12,669 nucleotides of DNA from contig CACXDQ010000075.1 of NCBI GenBank assembly GCA_902766475.1, positions 1 through 12,669 on the forward strand. The letters are read 5' to 3'. The translations under genes were made by a program, and so were the position numbers. The notes beneath the pieces were generated by a model. It worked only from the letters and a program-made list of their open reading frames with translations, was not told the DNA's origin and searched no databases. Numbering within the stretch: the stretch's first letter is position 1; every line of letters begins with the position of its first letter. Positions 6,501 through 12,669 of this stretch are shown piece after piece. This DNA comes from an uncultured Eubacteriales bacterium. Lineage in GTDB: Bacteria > Bacillota > Clostridia > Christensenellales > Borkfalkiaceae.

Positions 6501-8608
6501 TCGTTGAATACGAGGAGGGGCGCATAGTATATGCCCTCGCCGTTCATATAATAGTATTCGGCGTACTTGGTATTTTTCTGAGCAAGCGTGTAGTTTACGA
6601 CGCTTTCGGTCTTGGTTTCGGTTTCGCCGCCCTCGCCCTCTATCTCCGTCGTAATCGTTTCGGTAACGGCGTTCACATAGAATTTATACGTTTCGTCACC
6701 GTGATAGAAAGTTACTAAGTTTCCGCCGAGCGCCGAGGCCGCAACGCTGTAATAGCCATTCGTCTTAACGCCGTTTTTATTTTCGTAAGTTGCGTAGACC
6801 GTTCCGTCGAGAGTGAGTTTTTCATTCTCGTTTTCGTAAGTGTGCGCCATTGCCGCCGTATAGGGAAGATAGCCCGTTACGGTTTCGTTGTTGAGTTCGA
6901 CTTCGACGATCTTGAATATGCCCGCCGTAGAGCCGGACGACGTGTTGAGCGTTAAGACCTTGTTTTCGCTGTCATACGAATAGTGATAGGAGTTTACGCC
7001 GTTGCCGGTGTTGATATAGGCGATACCGAAACCCGTGAGGAGCAAGTTATATGCGCTTGCTCTCGCAATGGAGCTGCCGTTGAGCCCCAAGCGGCTGATG
7101 ACGCCCATATTGTATTCTTCTTCGTTTCTGAGCATGAATGCGGGAGTCCTCGTTCCGCCGACGGTAACGGTGGAAACGAGCATTATCATAGTCTGCCCCG
7201 CCTTTTCGCCCGAGGTGAATTCGGCTACATATTGACCGTTTTCGTTTATGGTGTAAGTACCTTTTGAGCTGTGAACGATACCGTTTTCATCCTTTTCGGA
7301 ATACTCTATTTCGTCGGATCTGCCGAAAAGAATTTTAACGTTGTCGTTGAGGCTTCCGTTCATCGTGTAGAGGCTTGCGTCGGTATTCGCCCTCTCGGCG
7401 TCGCTGTAAAGGTAAGTGGAATCGGACTTAAGCTTGCCGTAGAGAAGAATGTCGTCGTTTACGTCTCTGAACGTGAACGATCTGTTTTCGGGGTCGTATT
7501 CGCCTTGGAAGAAAAATCCGCCCCTTTCGAGATAGATAACTTCGGAAGTTTCGTCGATGAGATAGAGGAAATCGTTTCCGCCGAACATATCCATGTAGCC
7601 TTTTTGCCATACGGCGTAGAGGTTGGTATCACGGGTGGGAACGAATTTGTTTTCGTTTGCGCTTCCGTCGCCGTTATAAAGACGGTCGGAAATGTAGTTG
7701 GACTGATAAACGATTTTTCCCGTAGCGCTCATCGCCCAGCCGGCTAAAATGTAGCCCTCACACTCGAAATTCGCATTTACTTCGACTTCATCGCCGAAGA
7801 GAACGTCGACGTATTTTATCTCCTCTTCACCCTCGTCGGGATAGTTGGAAACAAAGCCTACCCTGAAAACTTCTCTGTCGAAATAGAGCTTCAAAACGTT
7901 GTTTTCGCCCTCTTTTAAGGTGAGAGAGGTAACTGCGTCGGCGTTTTCGGCAAGCGTAAAGCCGACGAGCTTTTTATCGGAAGTTACCCTTTCTCCCTCG
8001 TAAGCGTAGAGCGTTTCGGAAGAAACTTCGGAAAGCTCGTATCCGTCGAGAGTTTTATTCTGTTCGTAAACCTCAACTCTGTATGCCATCTTGTATTTGG
8101 CGGTGAGGGTAATATCGGAAGTAAGCCTCGTGTTTTTGCCGAGTTCGTTTCCGTCTGCCGTCGTCCATGCGCCGAACTGATAGCCGCTCTTCGTCGGCAC
8201 ATACGCCGAGATCGCATCGTAGATAACTTCGCCGTCTTTTGCGGTAACGGAAGAAGTTGAAAGGCTGCCGCCGTTAGCGTTCAAGGTAACGGTATAGACC
8301 TTTATCCACTTAGCGTAGAGGGTATAACTGCCCTCGGCGGCAACGCCGCTGCTCGCAAACGGTGTGGTATATGCTTCGTCCGAAAACCAACCGTCAAAGA
8401 CGTATCCGTCTCTCGTGGGGGTGGGAAGCGTGTAGTTTGCGCCGTCGTCTACTTTGACGGTAGTCTCGCTGACCGTTCCGCCGTTCGCATTCAAAGCGTA
8501 TTCCGCAGATTTCTTGGACGACGTAACGACAACTATCGTCGTTACGGCTGCGGCAACGGCGACGACAGCCGCTATTATTACAGCCAATAGAATCTTTTTG
8601 CTCTTCAT
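3554..8608 (-). CDS. Giant surface protein with N-terminal membrane anchor, InlB B-repeats and a beta-rich repeat array
   Basis: A 1684-residue protein of unknown function; no enzymatic motif is visible. Residues 1-5 are basic and 6-29 form one Ala/Val-rich hydrophobic helix without an obvious cleavage site or lipobox, so it is probably a signal anchor with the rest outside the cell. InlB B-repeat-type modules (Listeria-Bacteroides repeat) lie at about 34-101, 104-171 and 247-336, recognised by YALNANGG...GYVFDGW...LYAKW, TLNANGG...GYQFGAW and GYILAGW...LYAVW. A MucBP-like stretch lies at about 175-245. From 340 to 1560 follow degenerate beta-rich units of about 50-110 residues with an 'L(T/S)LDGxG...Y' opening, at 598, 871, 950, 1021, 1109 and 1179. 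An acidic linker spans 1564-1589 and the C-terminus is EEEEEEA. There is no LPXTG motif. The gene is monocistronic: own promoter, hairpin after a double TAA stop (3551-3556). An adhesin or structural surface protein is a guess. Confidence 0.88.
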   Translation of the reverse strand: MKSKKILLAVIIAAVVAVAAAVTTIVVVTSSKKSAEYALNANGGTVSETTVKVDDGANYTLPTPTRDGYVFDGWFSDEAYTTPFASSGVAAEGSYTLYAKWIKVYTVTLNANGGSLSTSSVTAKDGEVIYDAISAYVPTKSGYQFGAWTTADGNELGKNTRLTSDITLTAKYKMAYRVEVYEQNKTLDGYELSEVSSETLYAYEGERVTSDKKLVGFTLAENADAVTSLTLKEGENNVLKLYFDREVFRVGFVSNYPDEGEEEIKYVDVLFGDEVEVNANFECEGYILAGWAMSATGKIVYQSNYISDRLYNGDGSANENKFVPTRDTNLYAVWQKGYMDMFGGNDFLYLIDETSEVIYLERGGFFFQGEYDPENRSFTFRDVNDDILLYGKLKSDSTYLYSDAERANTDASLYTMNGSLNDNVKILFGRSDEIEYSEKDENGIVHSSKGTYTINENGQYVAEFTSGEKAGQTMIMLVSTVTVGGTRTPAFMLRNEEEYNMGVISRLGLNGSSIARASAYNLLLTGFGIAYINTGNGVNSYHYSYDSENKVLTLNTSSGSTAGIFKIVEVELNNETVTGYLPYTAAMAHTYENENEKLTLDGTVYATYENKNGVKTNGYYSVAASALGGNLVTFYHGDETYKFYVNAVTETITTEIEGEGGETETKTESVVNYTLAQKNTKYAEYYYMNGEGIYYAPLLVFNDGEENEVLIYGRTTARTYVLFGKGVVTADGDKNLLTITEKYDVEVSTTPIDVYLLKSFVYVLDTSSTSYSVHYWYSYTTDEGTEELSTVYTADNGDKLTLVSGIAIIDGNEQTVGTYTLSETGLVTVKAGDHTFYFEVSEDKKFLTLDSAPYTSYGVNADGTVNRQERMSFDGKGGAAYVAGQDIESVNGKVVRTEETTFSGSYIFTFTADDDSISFNFIQIATSNTSYIAKYNEEYHGEYVSKDGILTLDGYGYRANYKDTDGEDHESFYVINDGVIRLTVDERYRFFDVKENKSFTLRGEEYATYIYFDNQDVTGYLSLDGYGHFQLFTLDDEGEKVFIEENVDDKATYVMEGDGFITLNFSDGERKDYGKLGTFTYSGTTYNTFAVAYTDVVKTYVNEKDWSTLILDSVGNAIKYDKSGRKTEGTYTLITDNLLYFADNDQTEACIYVYDVETGSATPKTFKAKSYYTESLQSLQFSSTGVARFNEDGTAVIYYYNMVNGEAVIYRRAEEGEVDNGYGFIAENFGEFTETKNYNGRKYIINTGLGIGFTRVGEVDDYRLPWKANSDGEQTYAKIKDIKFTPNGSDFEVSGTMLIETPDVDENGKPVNVSRTCTFVREVKEDGTFEMYVKLYLSSYVYYRFDLSLSYKGVNEEDESLSEYEIRGMKRIINVSSYNYQYIYSMYSMIFGASFAATIPNSYGTIELVYVYGTDSEEMSRYISPKFGEAYNGIVDYNGDEVSFDGMSFELENNAIDLETVGKDGNTYRLHISIRSAGSGIGFTLAAFTRVQEFNVNGYTVEIERIMLSESAAPGALYNIKLSKGGEAINANNIVRIGDSWYYIVRTQNDEKKFVSATYYKLDLEEEEDDGTVDGKETADGEEGEEGEEVQNTKIPLYKSVKLATFEVDTYYSDDGNTYVDIGKDGKVYYIRQSGSWFAATETEYDSVADVYTIKGSNGNSYTLKIENGKAVLELIPEEEEEEA

Positions 8609-8614
8609 TCTATT

Positions 8615-8620
8615 CTCCTC
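8615..8620 (-). promoter_or_regulatory. Ribosome binding site of the giant repeat protein gene
   Basis: GAGGAG followed by six bases (AATAGA) and the ATG at 8608. This strong motif with good spacing supports the chosen start, which also begins directly with a basic-then-hydrophobic anchor sequence. Confidence 0.8.
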
Positions 8621-8669
8621 ATTTATACGGGATAAATTCCGTAATAAATATAATATTATTATATCTAAT

Positions 8670-8698
8670 AATATAGCATATTATTTATTTATTGTCAA
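8670..8698 (-). promoter_or_regulatory. Strong sigma-A promoter with extended -10, for the giant repeat protein gene
   Basis: On the minus strand a perfect TTGACA (8698-8693), a 17-base AT-only-like spacer ending in TGC, and TATATT (8675-8670) form a near-consensus promoter with the TGn extended -10 element. Transcription would start near 8663, giving a leader of about 55 bases. The leader contains a small TACGG/CCGTA hairpin. The preceding gene's terminator lies upstream, so this gene is an independent unit. Confidence 0.82.
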
Positions 8699-8737
8699 GT
8701 AAAACCGCCGACGGAAAGCCTTTTATCGTGTTTTTAA

Positions 8738-8756
8738 TGTGAACTTATTGTGAACT
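8738..8756 (-). promoter_or_regulatory. Two 11-bp-phased AGTTCACA direct repeats, possible response-regulator site
   Basis: The minus strand carries AGTTCACA twice, at 8756-8749 and 8745-8738, repeating every 11 bases (one helical turn), and ending about 40 bases upstream of the -35 box at 8698. The core reads TTCACA-N5-TTCACA. This layout resembles sites of OmpR/PhoB-family regulators; PhoP boxes of Gram-positive bacteria are TT(A/T/C)ACA-like repeats with about 5-base gaps. Regulator identity and function are inference. Confidence 0.4.
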
Positions 8757-8781
8757 GAACGTCTTTATTCACCGTTTGTCG

Positions 8782-8807
8782 TTTTATGCGATTTTTTATG
8801 CAATTTT
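8782..8807. repeat. Short tandem repeat TTTTATGCRATTTT (two overlapping copies)
   Basis: TTTTATGCGATTTT at 8782-8795 and TTTTATGCAATTTT at 8794-8807 repeat with a 12-base period, between the terminator of the LRR gene and the promoter of the next. It may be part of the upstream control region or merely AT-rich low-complexity sequence. Apart from this, the 8738-8756 repeats, the terminator and the promoter, I see nothing else in the 314-base gap 8609-8922. Confidence 0.35.
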
Positions 8808-8844
8808 AAGTGTTTGAATCAAATCTGATTACTTGCGGAAATAC

Positions 8845-8884
8845 CAAGATAAAGAAAGGAGTCCGACATAAAAGCCGAACTCCT
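8845..8884 (-). terminator. Intrinsic terminator of the LRR lipoprotein gene
   Basis: As minus-strand RNA, AGGAGUUCGGC (8884-8874) pairs with GUCGGACUCCU (8867-8857) in an 11-bp stem with a six-base loop, followed by UUUCUUUAUCUU. Two of the pairs are G-U wobbles; on the plus strand the same positions would be A-C mismatches, so the structure is specific for minus-strand RNA. It begins 38 bases after the stop at 8923. Confidence 0.82.
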
Positions 8885-8922
8885 GAAGTATTTTTAAGCA
8901 AAATTCCGTTGTTTATGGTTTT

Positions 8923-11922
8923 TTAAAGACCGATATCTCTATAATAATCCATTATAGCGGTAAGAAGATTGGTATTAGCACTCATCCAACCGCCCTTGTG
9001 ATAATAATCGGAAAGCCAACCGTCGTCGTTAAATTCGTAGTCAAATCTGGATATCCCGCCTTTCCTCTCGATTGGTGTCATATATTCACCCTCTTCCCAA
9101 ACGGCGTAAAGCACCGTGCCTTGCGCTACGGAAGAAAGCTCTTCGGCGGTATAGTCCGCAGTCATAGAGCCGCTCGTCTTTGTCCAACCCTTGAAGATAT
9201 AACCCTCTCTTACGGGAACGGATATTTTGTTGCCCTCCAAGTTGGTAATTTCGCCGACCGTTACGCTGACAACATAGCCGTCCGATATGGCTGCGCCGTA
9301 AACGGCGGGGCGATAGGAAGAATTCCATCTCTGCCATTCGTTGTTGTCGGCTCCATCTTCAATATAGAAAGTTGCGTTTTTAGCGCCGTAGAAAGAGTTT
9401 GCGCCGAGCGTTTTGACGTTTTTGCCTATCGTGACAGATTCAACTCTCATCGCACCTTTAAACGCACCCGTACCGATATAAGTAACACTTGAAGGTATAG
9501 TCACGCTTCTTAAATTTAAATCACCGAAGAATGCAAAATCACCTATTATGTTTACGCTGCCGAGATCCAAAACTTGAAGTAAAGTACAGTTATAAAAAGC
9601 GCTTTTGCCTATTTTTTCAACAGAATCGGGTAATTCAACCATTCTGAGCTGATCGCAATAATTAAAAGCAAAATCACCTATAGTCTTAATATTTTCGCCA
9701 AATTGAATATTGGTAATGCTAAAATTATACGAAAACGCCCTACCGCCTATTTCCGTAAGGGTATTCGGGAAAACAAGCTTAATCGGAATACCATTTTCAT
9801 CTAAACGTTCACCGATTCTTATACAGCCGTAAAAAGCGTGGTCTCCTATAATTTCAAGTCGCCTTCCGAAATCGATATCGAGAATGTTGACACATTCGAA
9901 GAACGCATACGGCATTATCTCTTTTACCCTGCACCCGTTGAGGTTAATATTCGTCAAGCTGGCGCATCTGTAAAACGCAGATCTACCGATAACTTCAAGG
10001 TTTTGCGGAAGTTCCACTCTTCTTAGATTAGTACAGTAGTAGAATGTATAGTCCTCTACCTTTTTGAGGTTAATGTTGAGGGATGCGGTAGACAATGCAG
10101 AACAGCCGTAGAATGCGCCCTTGCCTATTATTCTGACGTTGCCTAAACCTACCACGTTGGAAACAACTTCGTTCATCAAGAACGCATAGTTGGAAATACC
10201 TATCGTTCCGTCTTTGAGCGTTACTCTCGAATCGTATAAAATCGGGTTGCCTTCCTCGTCCGCTTCTTTATAGTAGTAACCGACGAGCCAGTGACCGGCA
10301 TAGACAAGCCCGAATTCGTCGGGGGTCTCGAACATCTTCGTGCCGTAGAAAGAATAAGTTCCTATTTTTTCGACGGAATCGGGAATGAGCAGCTTTTCGC
10401 TCGACTCGTCGAAGTTCGCAAGCGAAGTACAATTATAAAACGCATAGCTGCCTATCGTTTTAAGACCGTTTTCTATGTTCAGCCTATCGAGAAGGGCGCA
10501 GTATGCAAAAGCCGCTTCGCCTATGCTTATTACGCTGTTCTCGGGAATATCCACTCTGTAAATTTTAACGCAGTTATAGAACGCATATCCGCCGATATAT
10601 CTGAGTGTATCCGGAAATTTTACCAAGCTGAGTTCGGGCGCTTCGTAAAACGCAGCGTCCGCAATGCCGATCACTCCGCTTTTAAGTGTGGTCGGCACTA
10701 TTCTGTCGATCGTGCTGAGCTTTTCGGCGGTTGCGCCCAAAAGCCATTTATCGGCATATACGAAGCCGTCTTCACCGATAGAATCGACGTAGAACGGGGT
10801 GTTTGCAAATGCGTATCTCGCAATCGAGGTAACGCTGTCCGGTATGGTTATCGTCTTGAAAGAGGCGTCGTTTGCAAAGCACATATAGCCTATGCTTTCG
10901 AGCTTATCGGGAAGGTCGAGCGAAACGAGCGACGAGCAAGAGCCGAATGCGCTTGCCCCTAAGCTCGTTATGGGTGAATTTTCCGCAAAATTAACAGTTA
11001 CGAGCTTTTCGCATGCGATAAACGCCTCGCCGGGTATCTCGGTAACGCCGCTCCCGATAGTTACCGTTTTGAGAGAGCTCATATTTGCAAATACGCCTTC
11101 TCCGAGCTCTGTAACGCCGTCGGGTATAACGAGCGTTTCTATTTTAGAACAGCCGCTGAAAGCCGAAGCTCCTATTTTCGTGACGTTTTCGGGAATGGTT
11201 ATTTCCGTAAGCTCCTGACACTTACCGAAAGCCGAATCGCCTATCTCGGTAACGTTTTGAGGAATTGTTACCGCATTTAATACGACGCAGCCGTAAAATG
11301 CGCTTTTGCCGATATAGTTTACGGTCGAAGGTATGGTTATTTCGGCGAGGTTGGAACAGTTTCTGAACGCATTTTCACCGATATATTCTACGTTTTCGCC
11401 TATTATGACGCTCGTTACGGCACTCTTGCCTTTGAACGCCCCGTCGGCTATCCTCGTAACGGGTTTTCCCTTATAAACGCCGTCGATAACGACGTCGCCC
11501 GTAGTTCTCTTGGCACTGCCTGCCTTGGTAACTTCGTATTCCGAATCGTTATTTATAAGCGTATAGGTACAGCCGTTGTCGTATTCCTTGGTAAAGGAAA
11601 CGGAAGAAGACCAGTCGGAAATCTTTTCGGTAATGCTGTTTTCAGCCCTTACCCTGACGGTATAAGTACCTTCCGTCAATTCTTCGTAAGAATACGACGT
11701 CTTTCTCGGGGTTGCGGTATCTACCACAGTTCCCTTATCGTCGGCAATTTCGACGGTATAGCTCCTCGCACCCGAAATAGCATCCCACGAAATCGTAAAG
11801 TCGTCGTAATCTATGACGGGTACGCCGGGGGCTTTCAAGCCGTCGCCGCCGCAAGCCGCCGTCAAACAAACCGCAAAGGCGAGCGATAAAATCAAAAATA
11901 TGAACTTTTTAAAACTCTTCAT
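8923..11922 (-). CDS. Surface lipoprotein with Fn3 domain, BspA-type leucine-rich repeats and one InlB B-repeat
   Basis: A 999-residue predicted lipoprotein facing outwards. The signal peptide is MKSFKK plus a hydrophobic stretch with lipobox LTAAC, so Cys24 would be lipidated. Residues about 31-111 form an Fn3 domain (FTISWDAISGARSYTVEI ... GTYTVRVRAEN). From about 150 to 855 there are about 27 BspA-type leucine-rich repeats (LRR_5), with a period near 23 and the pattern 'IGxxAFxxCxxLxxIxIPxxVxx'. Two longer non-standard inserts, around 375-420 and 528-578, share GFVYADKWLLG and GLVYAGHWLVG. Residues about 882-943 are an InlB B-repeat (GYIFKGW...TVLYAVW), followed by a tail rich in Trp, Tyr and Gly. 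BspA-type proteins are usually adhesins or host-binding surface proteins; the ligand cannot be inferred. It starts 16 bases after the upstream gene, probably the same operon, and ends at a clear terminator. Bases of about 9481-10080 are distinctly AT-richer than the rest. Confidence 0.93.
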   Translation of the reverse strand: MKSFKKFIFLILSLAFAVCLTAACGGDGLKAPGVPVIDYDDFTISWDAISGARSYTVEIADDKGTVVDTATPRKTSYSYEELTEGTYTVRVRAENSITEKISDWSSSVSFTKEYDNGCTYTLINNDSEYEVTKAGSAKRTTGDVVIDGVYKGKPVTRIADGAFKGKSAVTSVIIGENVEYIGENAFRNCSNLAEITIPSTVNYIGKSAFYGCVVLNAVTIPQNVTEIGDSAFGKCQELTEITIPENVTKIGASAFSGCSKIETLVIPDGVTELGEGVFANMSSLKTVTIGSGVTEIPGEAFIACEKLVTVNFAENSPITSLGASAFGSCSSLVSLDLPDKLESIGYMCFANDASFKTITIPDSVTSIARYAFANTPFYVDSIGEDGFVYADKWLLGATAEKLSTIDRIVPTTLKSGVIGIADAAFYEAPELSLVKFPDTLRYIGGYAFYNCVKIYRVDIPENSVISIGEAAFAYCALLDRLNIENGLKTIGSYAFYNCTSLANFDESSEKLLIPDSVEKIGTYSFYGTKMFETPDEFGLVYAGHWLVGYYYKEADEEGNPILYDSRVTLKDGTIGISNYAFLMNEVVSNVVGLGNVRIIGKGAFYGCSALSTASLNINLKKVEDYTFYYCTNLRRVELPQNLEVIGRSAFYRCASLTNINLNGCRVKEIMPYAFFECVNILDIDFGRRLEIIGDHAFYGCIRIGERLDENGIPIKLVFPNTLTEIGGRAFSYNFSITNIQFGENIKTIGDFAFNYCDQLRMVELPDSVEKIGKSAFYNCTLLQVLDLGSVNIIGDFAFFGDLNLRSVTIPSSVTYIGTGAFKGAMRVESVTIGKNVKTLGANSFYGAKNATFYIEDGADNNEWQRWNSSYRPAVYGAAISDGYVVSVTVGEITNLEGNKISVPVREGYIFKGWTKTSGSMTADYTAEELSSVAQGTVLYAVWEEGEYMTPIERKGGISRFDYEFNDDGWLSDYYHKGGWMSANTNLLTAIMDYYRDIGL

Positions 11923-11930
11923 CTATCTCT

Positions 11931-11935
11931 CTCCT
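11931..11935 (-). promoter_or_regulatory. Ribosome binding site of the LRR lipoprotein gene
   Basis: AGGAG with an eight-base spacer (AGAGATAG) to the ATG at 11922. It starts three bases after the TAG stop of the upstream gene, showing tight translational coupling in one transcript and supporting that TAG as a genuine stop. Confidence 0.85.
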
Positions 11936-11938
11936 TGC

Positions 11939-12669
11939 CTATCTTTTCGCTTTTTTCTGCGCAGATTTTTCTCTCATAGACCTTATTATCTCGTGAGGCC
12001 ACTTGAATTTGAATTTCCTTACCGCAATTTCCGCAAGGAACAGCACCATCGCAACGATAATGTATATCCAGCGAGGATCGAACTGATGCGAAATCGTGGG
12101 ATCGAAAGTATCGAATACCGAACTCGGATCTTCGAGGTCGGCGATCATTTCGCCCTTGCCGTTTGCGGCGATAGCTTCGAGGTTTTCGTGAACGCCGTCA
12201 AACGTTTCGGTAAATGCGTCGTATTCTTTTGAATATGAGAACGACTTATATAATGAAACGCTGTCGGACGGCTCCGAAGAGCCCGCTTTGTATTTGTTTA
12301 TAACTATTTTATAAGTTCCGCCTTTTTTGACGACGAAATTAACACGGGTATAGAAACTGTCGGCGTTGAAAGGATCGGTTACGTAAACGCCCGCCTCTCT
12401 CTTATTCACGTCGGCGGAAACGGGTTCGGACAGAGATATCCTCATCTCGTTATCTTCGCCCTCGTTTTCCACGATATAGCCGTCTACCCTGTCGCCTTCG
12501 GCAAGGTCGGCATAAACGCTCAATCTGTTAGAATAGTTTTCAGACGAAAGCTTGACCGTAAACGCCTGAGGACGAATGCTCTTTTCGGGCATTATCCCCC
12601 TCAATATGTTGATTAACAGCTGTTTTCCGTTGTCGTCGTCAAGGAAATCTTTAGCCCAATCTCCGCTCA
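11939..12669 (-). CDS. C-terminal part of a membrane protein, probably vWA/glutamine-amidotransferase-like (start outside window)
   Basis: The frame is open to the window edge, so 242 residues of a longer protein are visible. It begins SGDWAKDFLDDDNGKQLLIN. A TTG at 12604 is open at its 5' side in the same frame and has no reason to be the start. The first part (SGDWAKDFL...NILRGIMPEKSIRP) resembles the end of the amidotransferase-like domain of large vWA-containing membrane proteins of Bacillota, which often read '..W(S)xxW..DFL....G..LL.N'. A beta-rich domain follows (about visible residues 30-130). Near the C-terminus is one transmembrane helix (WIYIIVAMVLFLAEIAV) and a very basic tail (KFKFKW ... 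QKKAKR). The topology is outside, one pass, short cytoplasmic end. It ends with TAG, 16 bases before the next gene. The family assignment is from memory of such proteins and is tentative; partial membrane protein is certain. Confidence 0.7.
   Translation of the reverse strand, partial: SGDWAKDFLDDDNGKQLLINILRGIMPEKSIRPQAFTVKLSSENYSNRLSVYADLAEGDRVDGYIVENEGEDNEMRISLSEPVSADVNKREAGVYVTDPFNADSFYTRVNFVVKKGGTYKIVINKYKAGSSEPSDSVSLYKSFSYSKEYDAFTETFDGVHENLEAIAANGKGEMIADLEDPSSVFDTFDPTISHQFDPRWIYIIVAMVLFLAEIAVRKFKFKWPHEIIRSMREKSAQKKAKR

Noticed and set aside
5789..6718. Long plus-strand open frame (309 codons), and others such as 5069-5776, 1342-1788 and 9838-10962
   Set aside because: They lie antisense to well-supported genes, lack ribosome binding sites and give Arg/Val/Phe-rich translations without recognisable domains. 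They are by-products of the coding strand's codon bias.
3554..8608. Sortase-anchored (LPXTG) surface protein
   Set aside because: The C-terminus is polyglutamate without LPXTG, hydrophobic segment or basic tail; the only hydrophobic helix is at the N-terminus.
9086..11500. CRISPR-like or tandem DNA repeats in the LRR gene
   Set aside because: The periodicity of about 69 bases is the 23-residue leucine-rich repeat at protein level; the DNA units differ strongly and have no spacer structure.
12602..12604. TTG at 12604 as the start of the first gene
   Set aside because: The frame stays open upstream to the window edge with domain-like sequence (GDWAKDFLDDDNG), so the gene is partial rather than starting here.

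Overview
The window reads as a stretch of chromosome from a low-to-mid GC Gram-positive anaerobe of the Clostridia (Bacillota). This is inferred from the lipobox signal peptide, the near-consensus TTGACA/TATAAT-type promoters, strong AGGAG-type ribosome binding sites, and the mix of BspA-type leucine-rich repeats, InlB B-repeats and a lactocepin-like subtilase, which is typical of gut clostridia. A genus cannot be named from this sequence. All four genes lie on the minus strand, so transcription runs from high to low coordinates. I see no RNA gene, insertion sequence, CRISPR array or credible plus-strand gene.

In transcription order: (1) 12669-11939 is the 3' part of a membrane protein with an extracellular portion, one C-terminal transmembrane helix and a basic cytoplasmic tail. 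It is probably the end of a vWA/glutamine-amidotransferase-like protein, and its start lies outside the window. (2) Sixteen bases later, 11922-8923 encodes a 999-residue lipoprotein: Fn3 domain, about 27 BspA-type leucine-rich repeats, one InlB B-repeat and an aromatic tail. It ends at a good intrinsic terminator (8845-8884). (3) A near-perfect sigma-A promoter with an extended -10 (8670-8698) starts a monocistronic gene, 8608-3554. It encodes a 1684-residue membrane-anchored or secreted protein with InlB B-repeats and a long array of degenerate beta-rich repeats, and is followed by a 14-bp perfect hairpin. (4) A second promoter (3375-3402), a leader of about 190 bases with three hairpins, and a subtilase gene (3180 down to 355) follow. 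The subtilase has an intact catalytic triad, a PA domain and the Fn3-like domain of the lactocepin/C5a-peptidase family.

The most notable observation is in the protease. Its frame is interrupted by a single in-frame TAG (355-357), yet the same frame continues open for 118 more codons to the window edge and reads as plausible family sequence. The protease is therefore either a recent nonsense allele, a readthrough product, or an assembly error. A TAG also ends the first gene, directly in front of the next gene's ribosome binding site, which argues against general TAG reassignment.

Taken together the window is a surface-protein island: a membrane-anchored protein and LRR lipoprotein that are probably co-transcribed, then a giant repeat protein and a secreted protease, each with its own promoter. 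Both intergenic regions carry phased repeats upstream of the -35 box that look like operator sites. Adhesion and extracellular protein degradation are reasonable guesses for the island, but nothing here proves a joint function.
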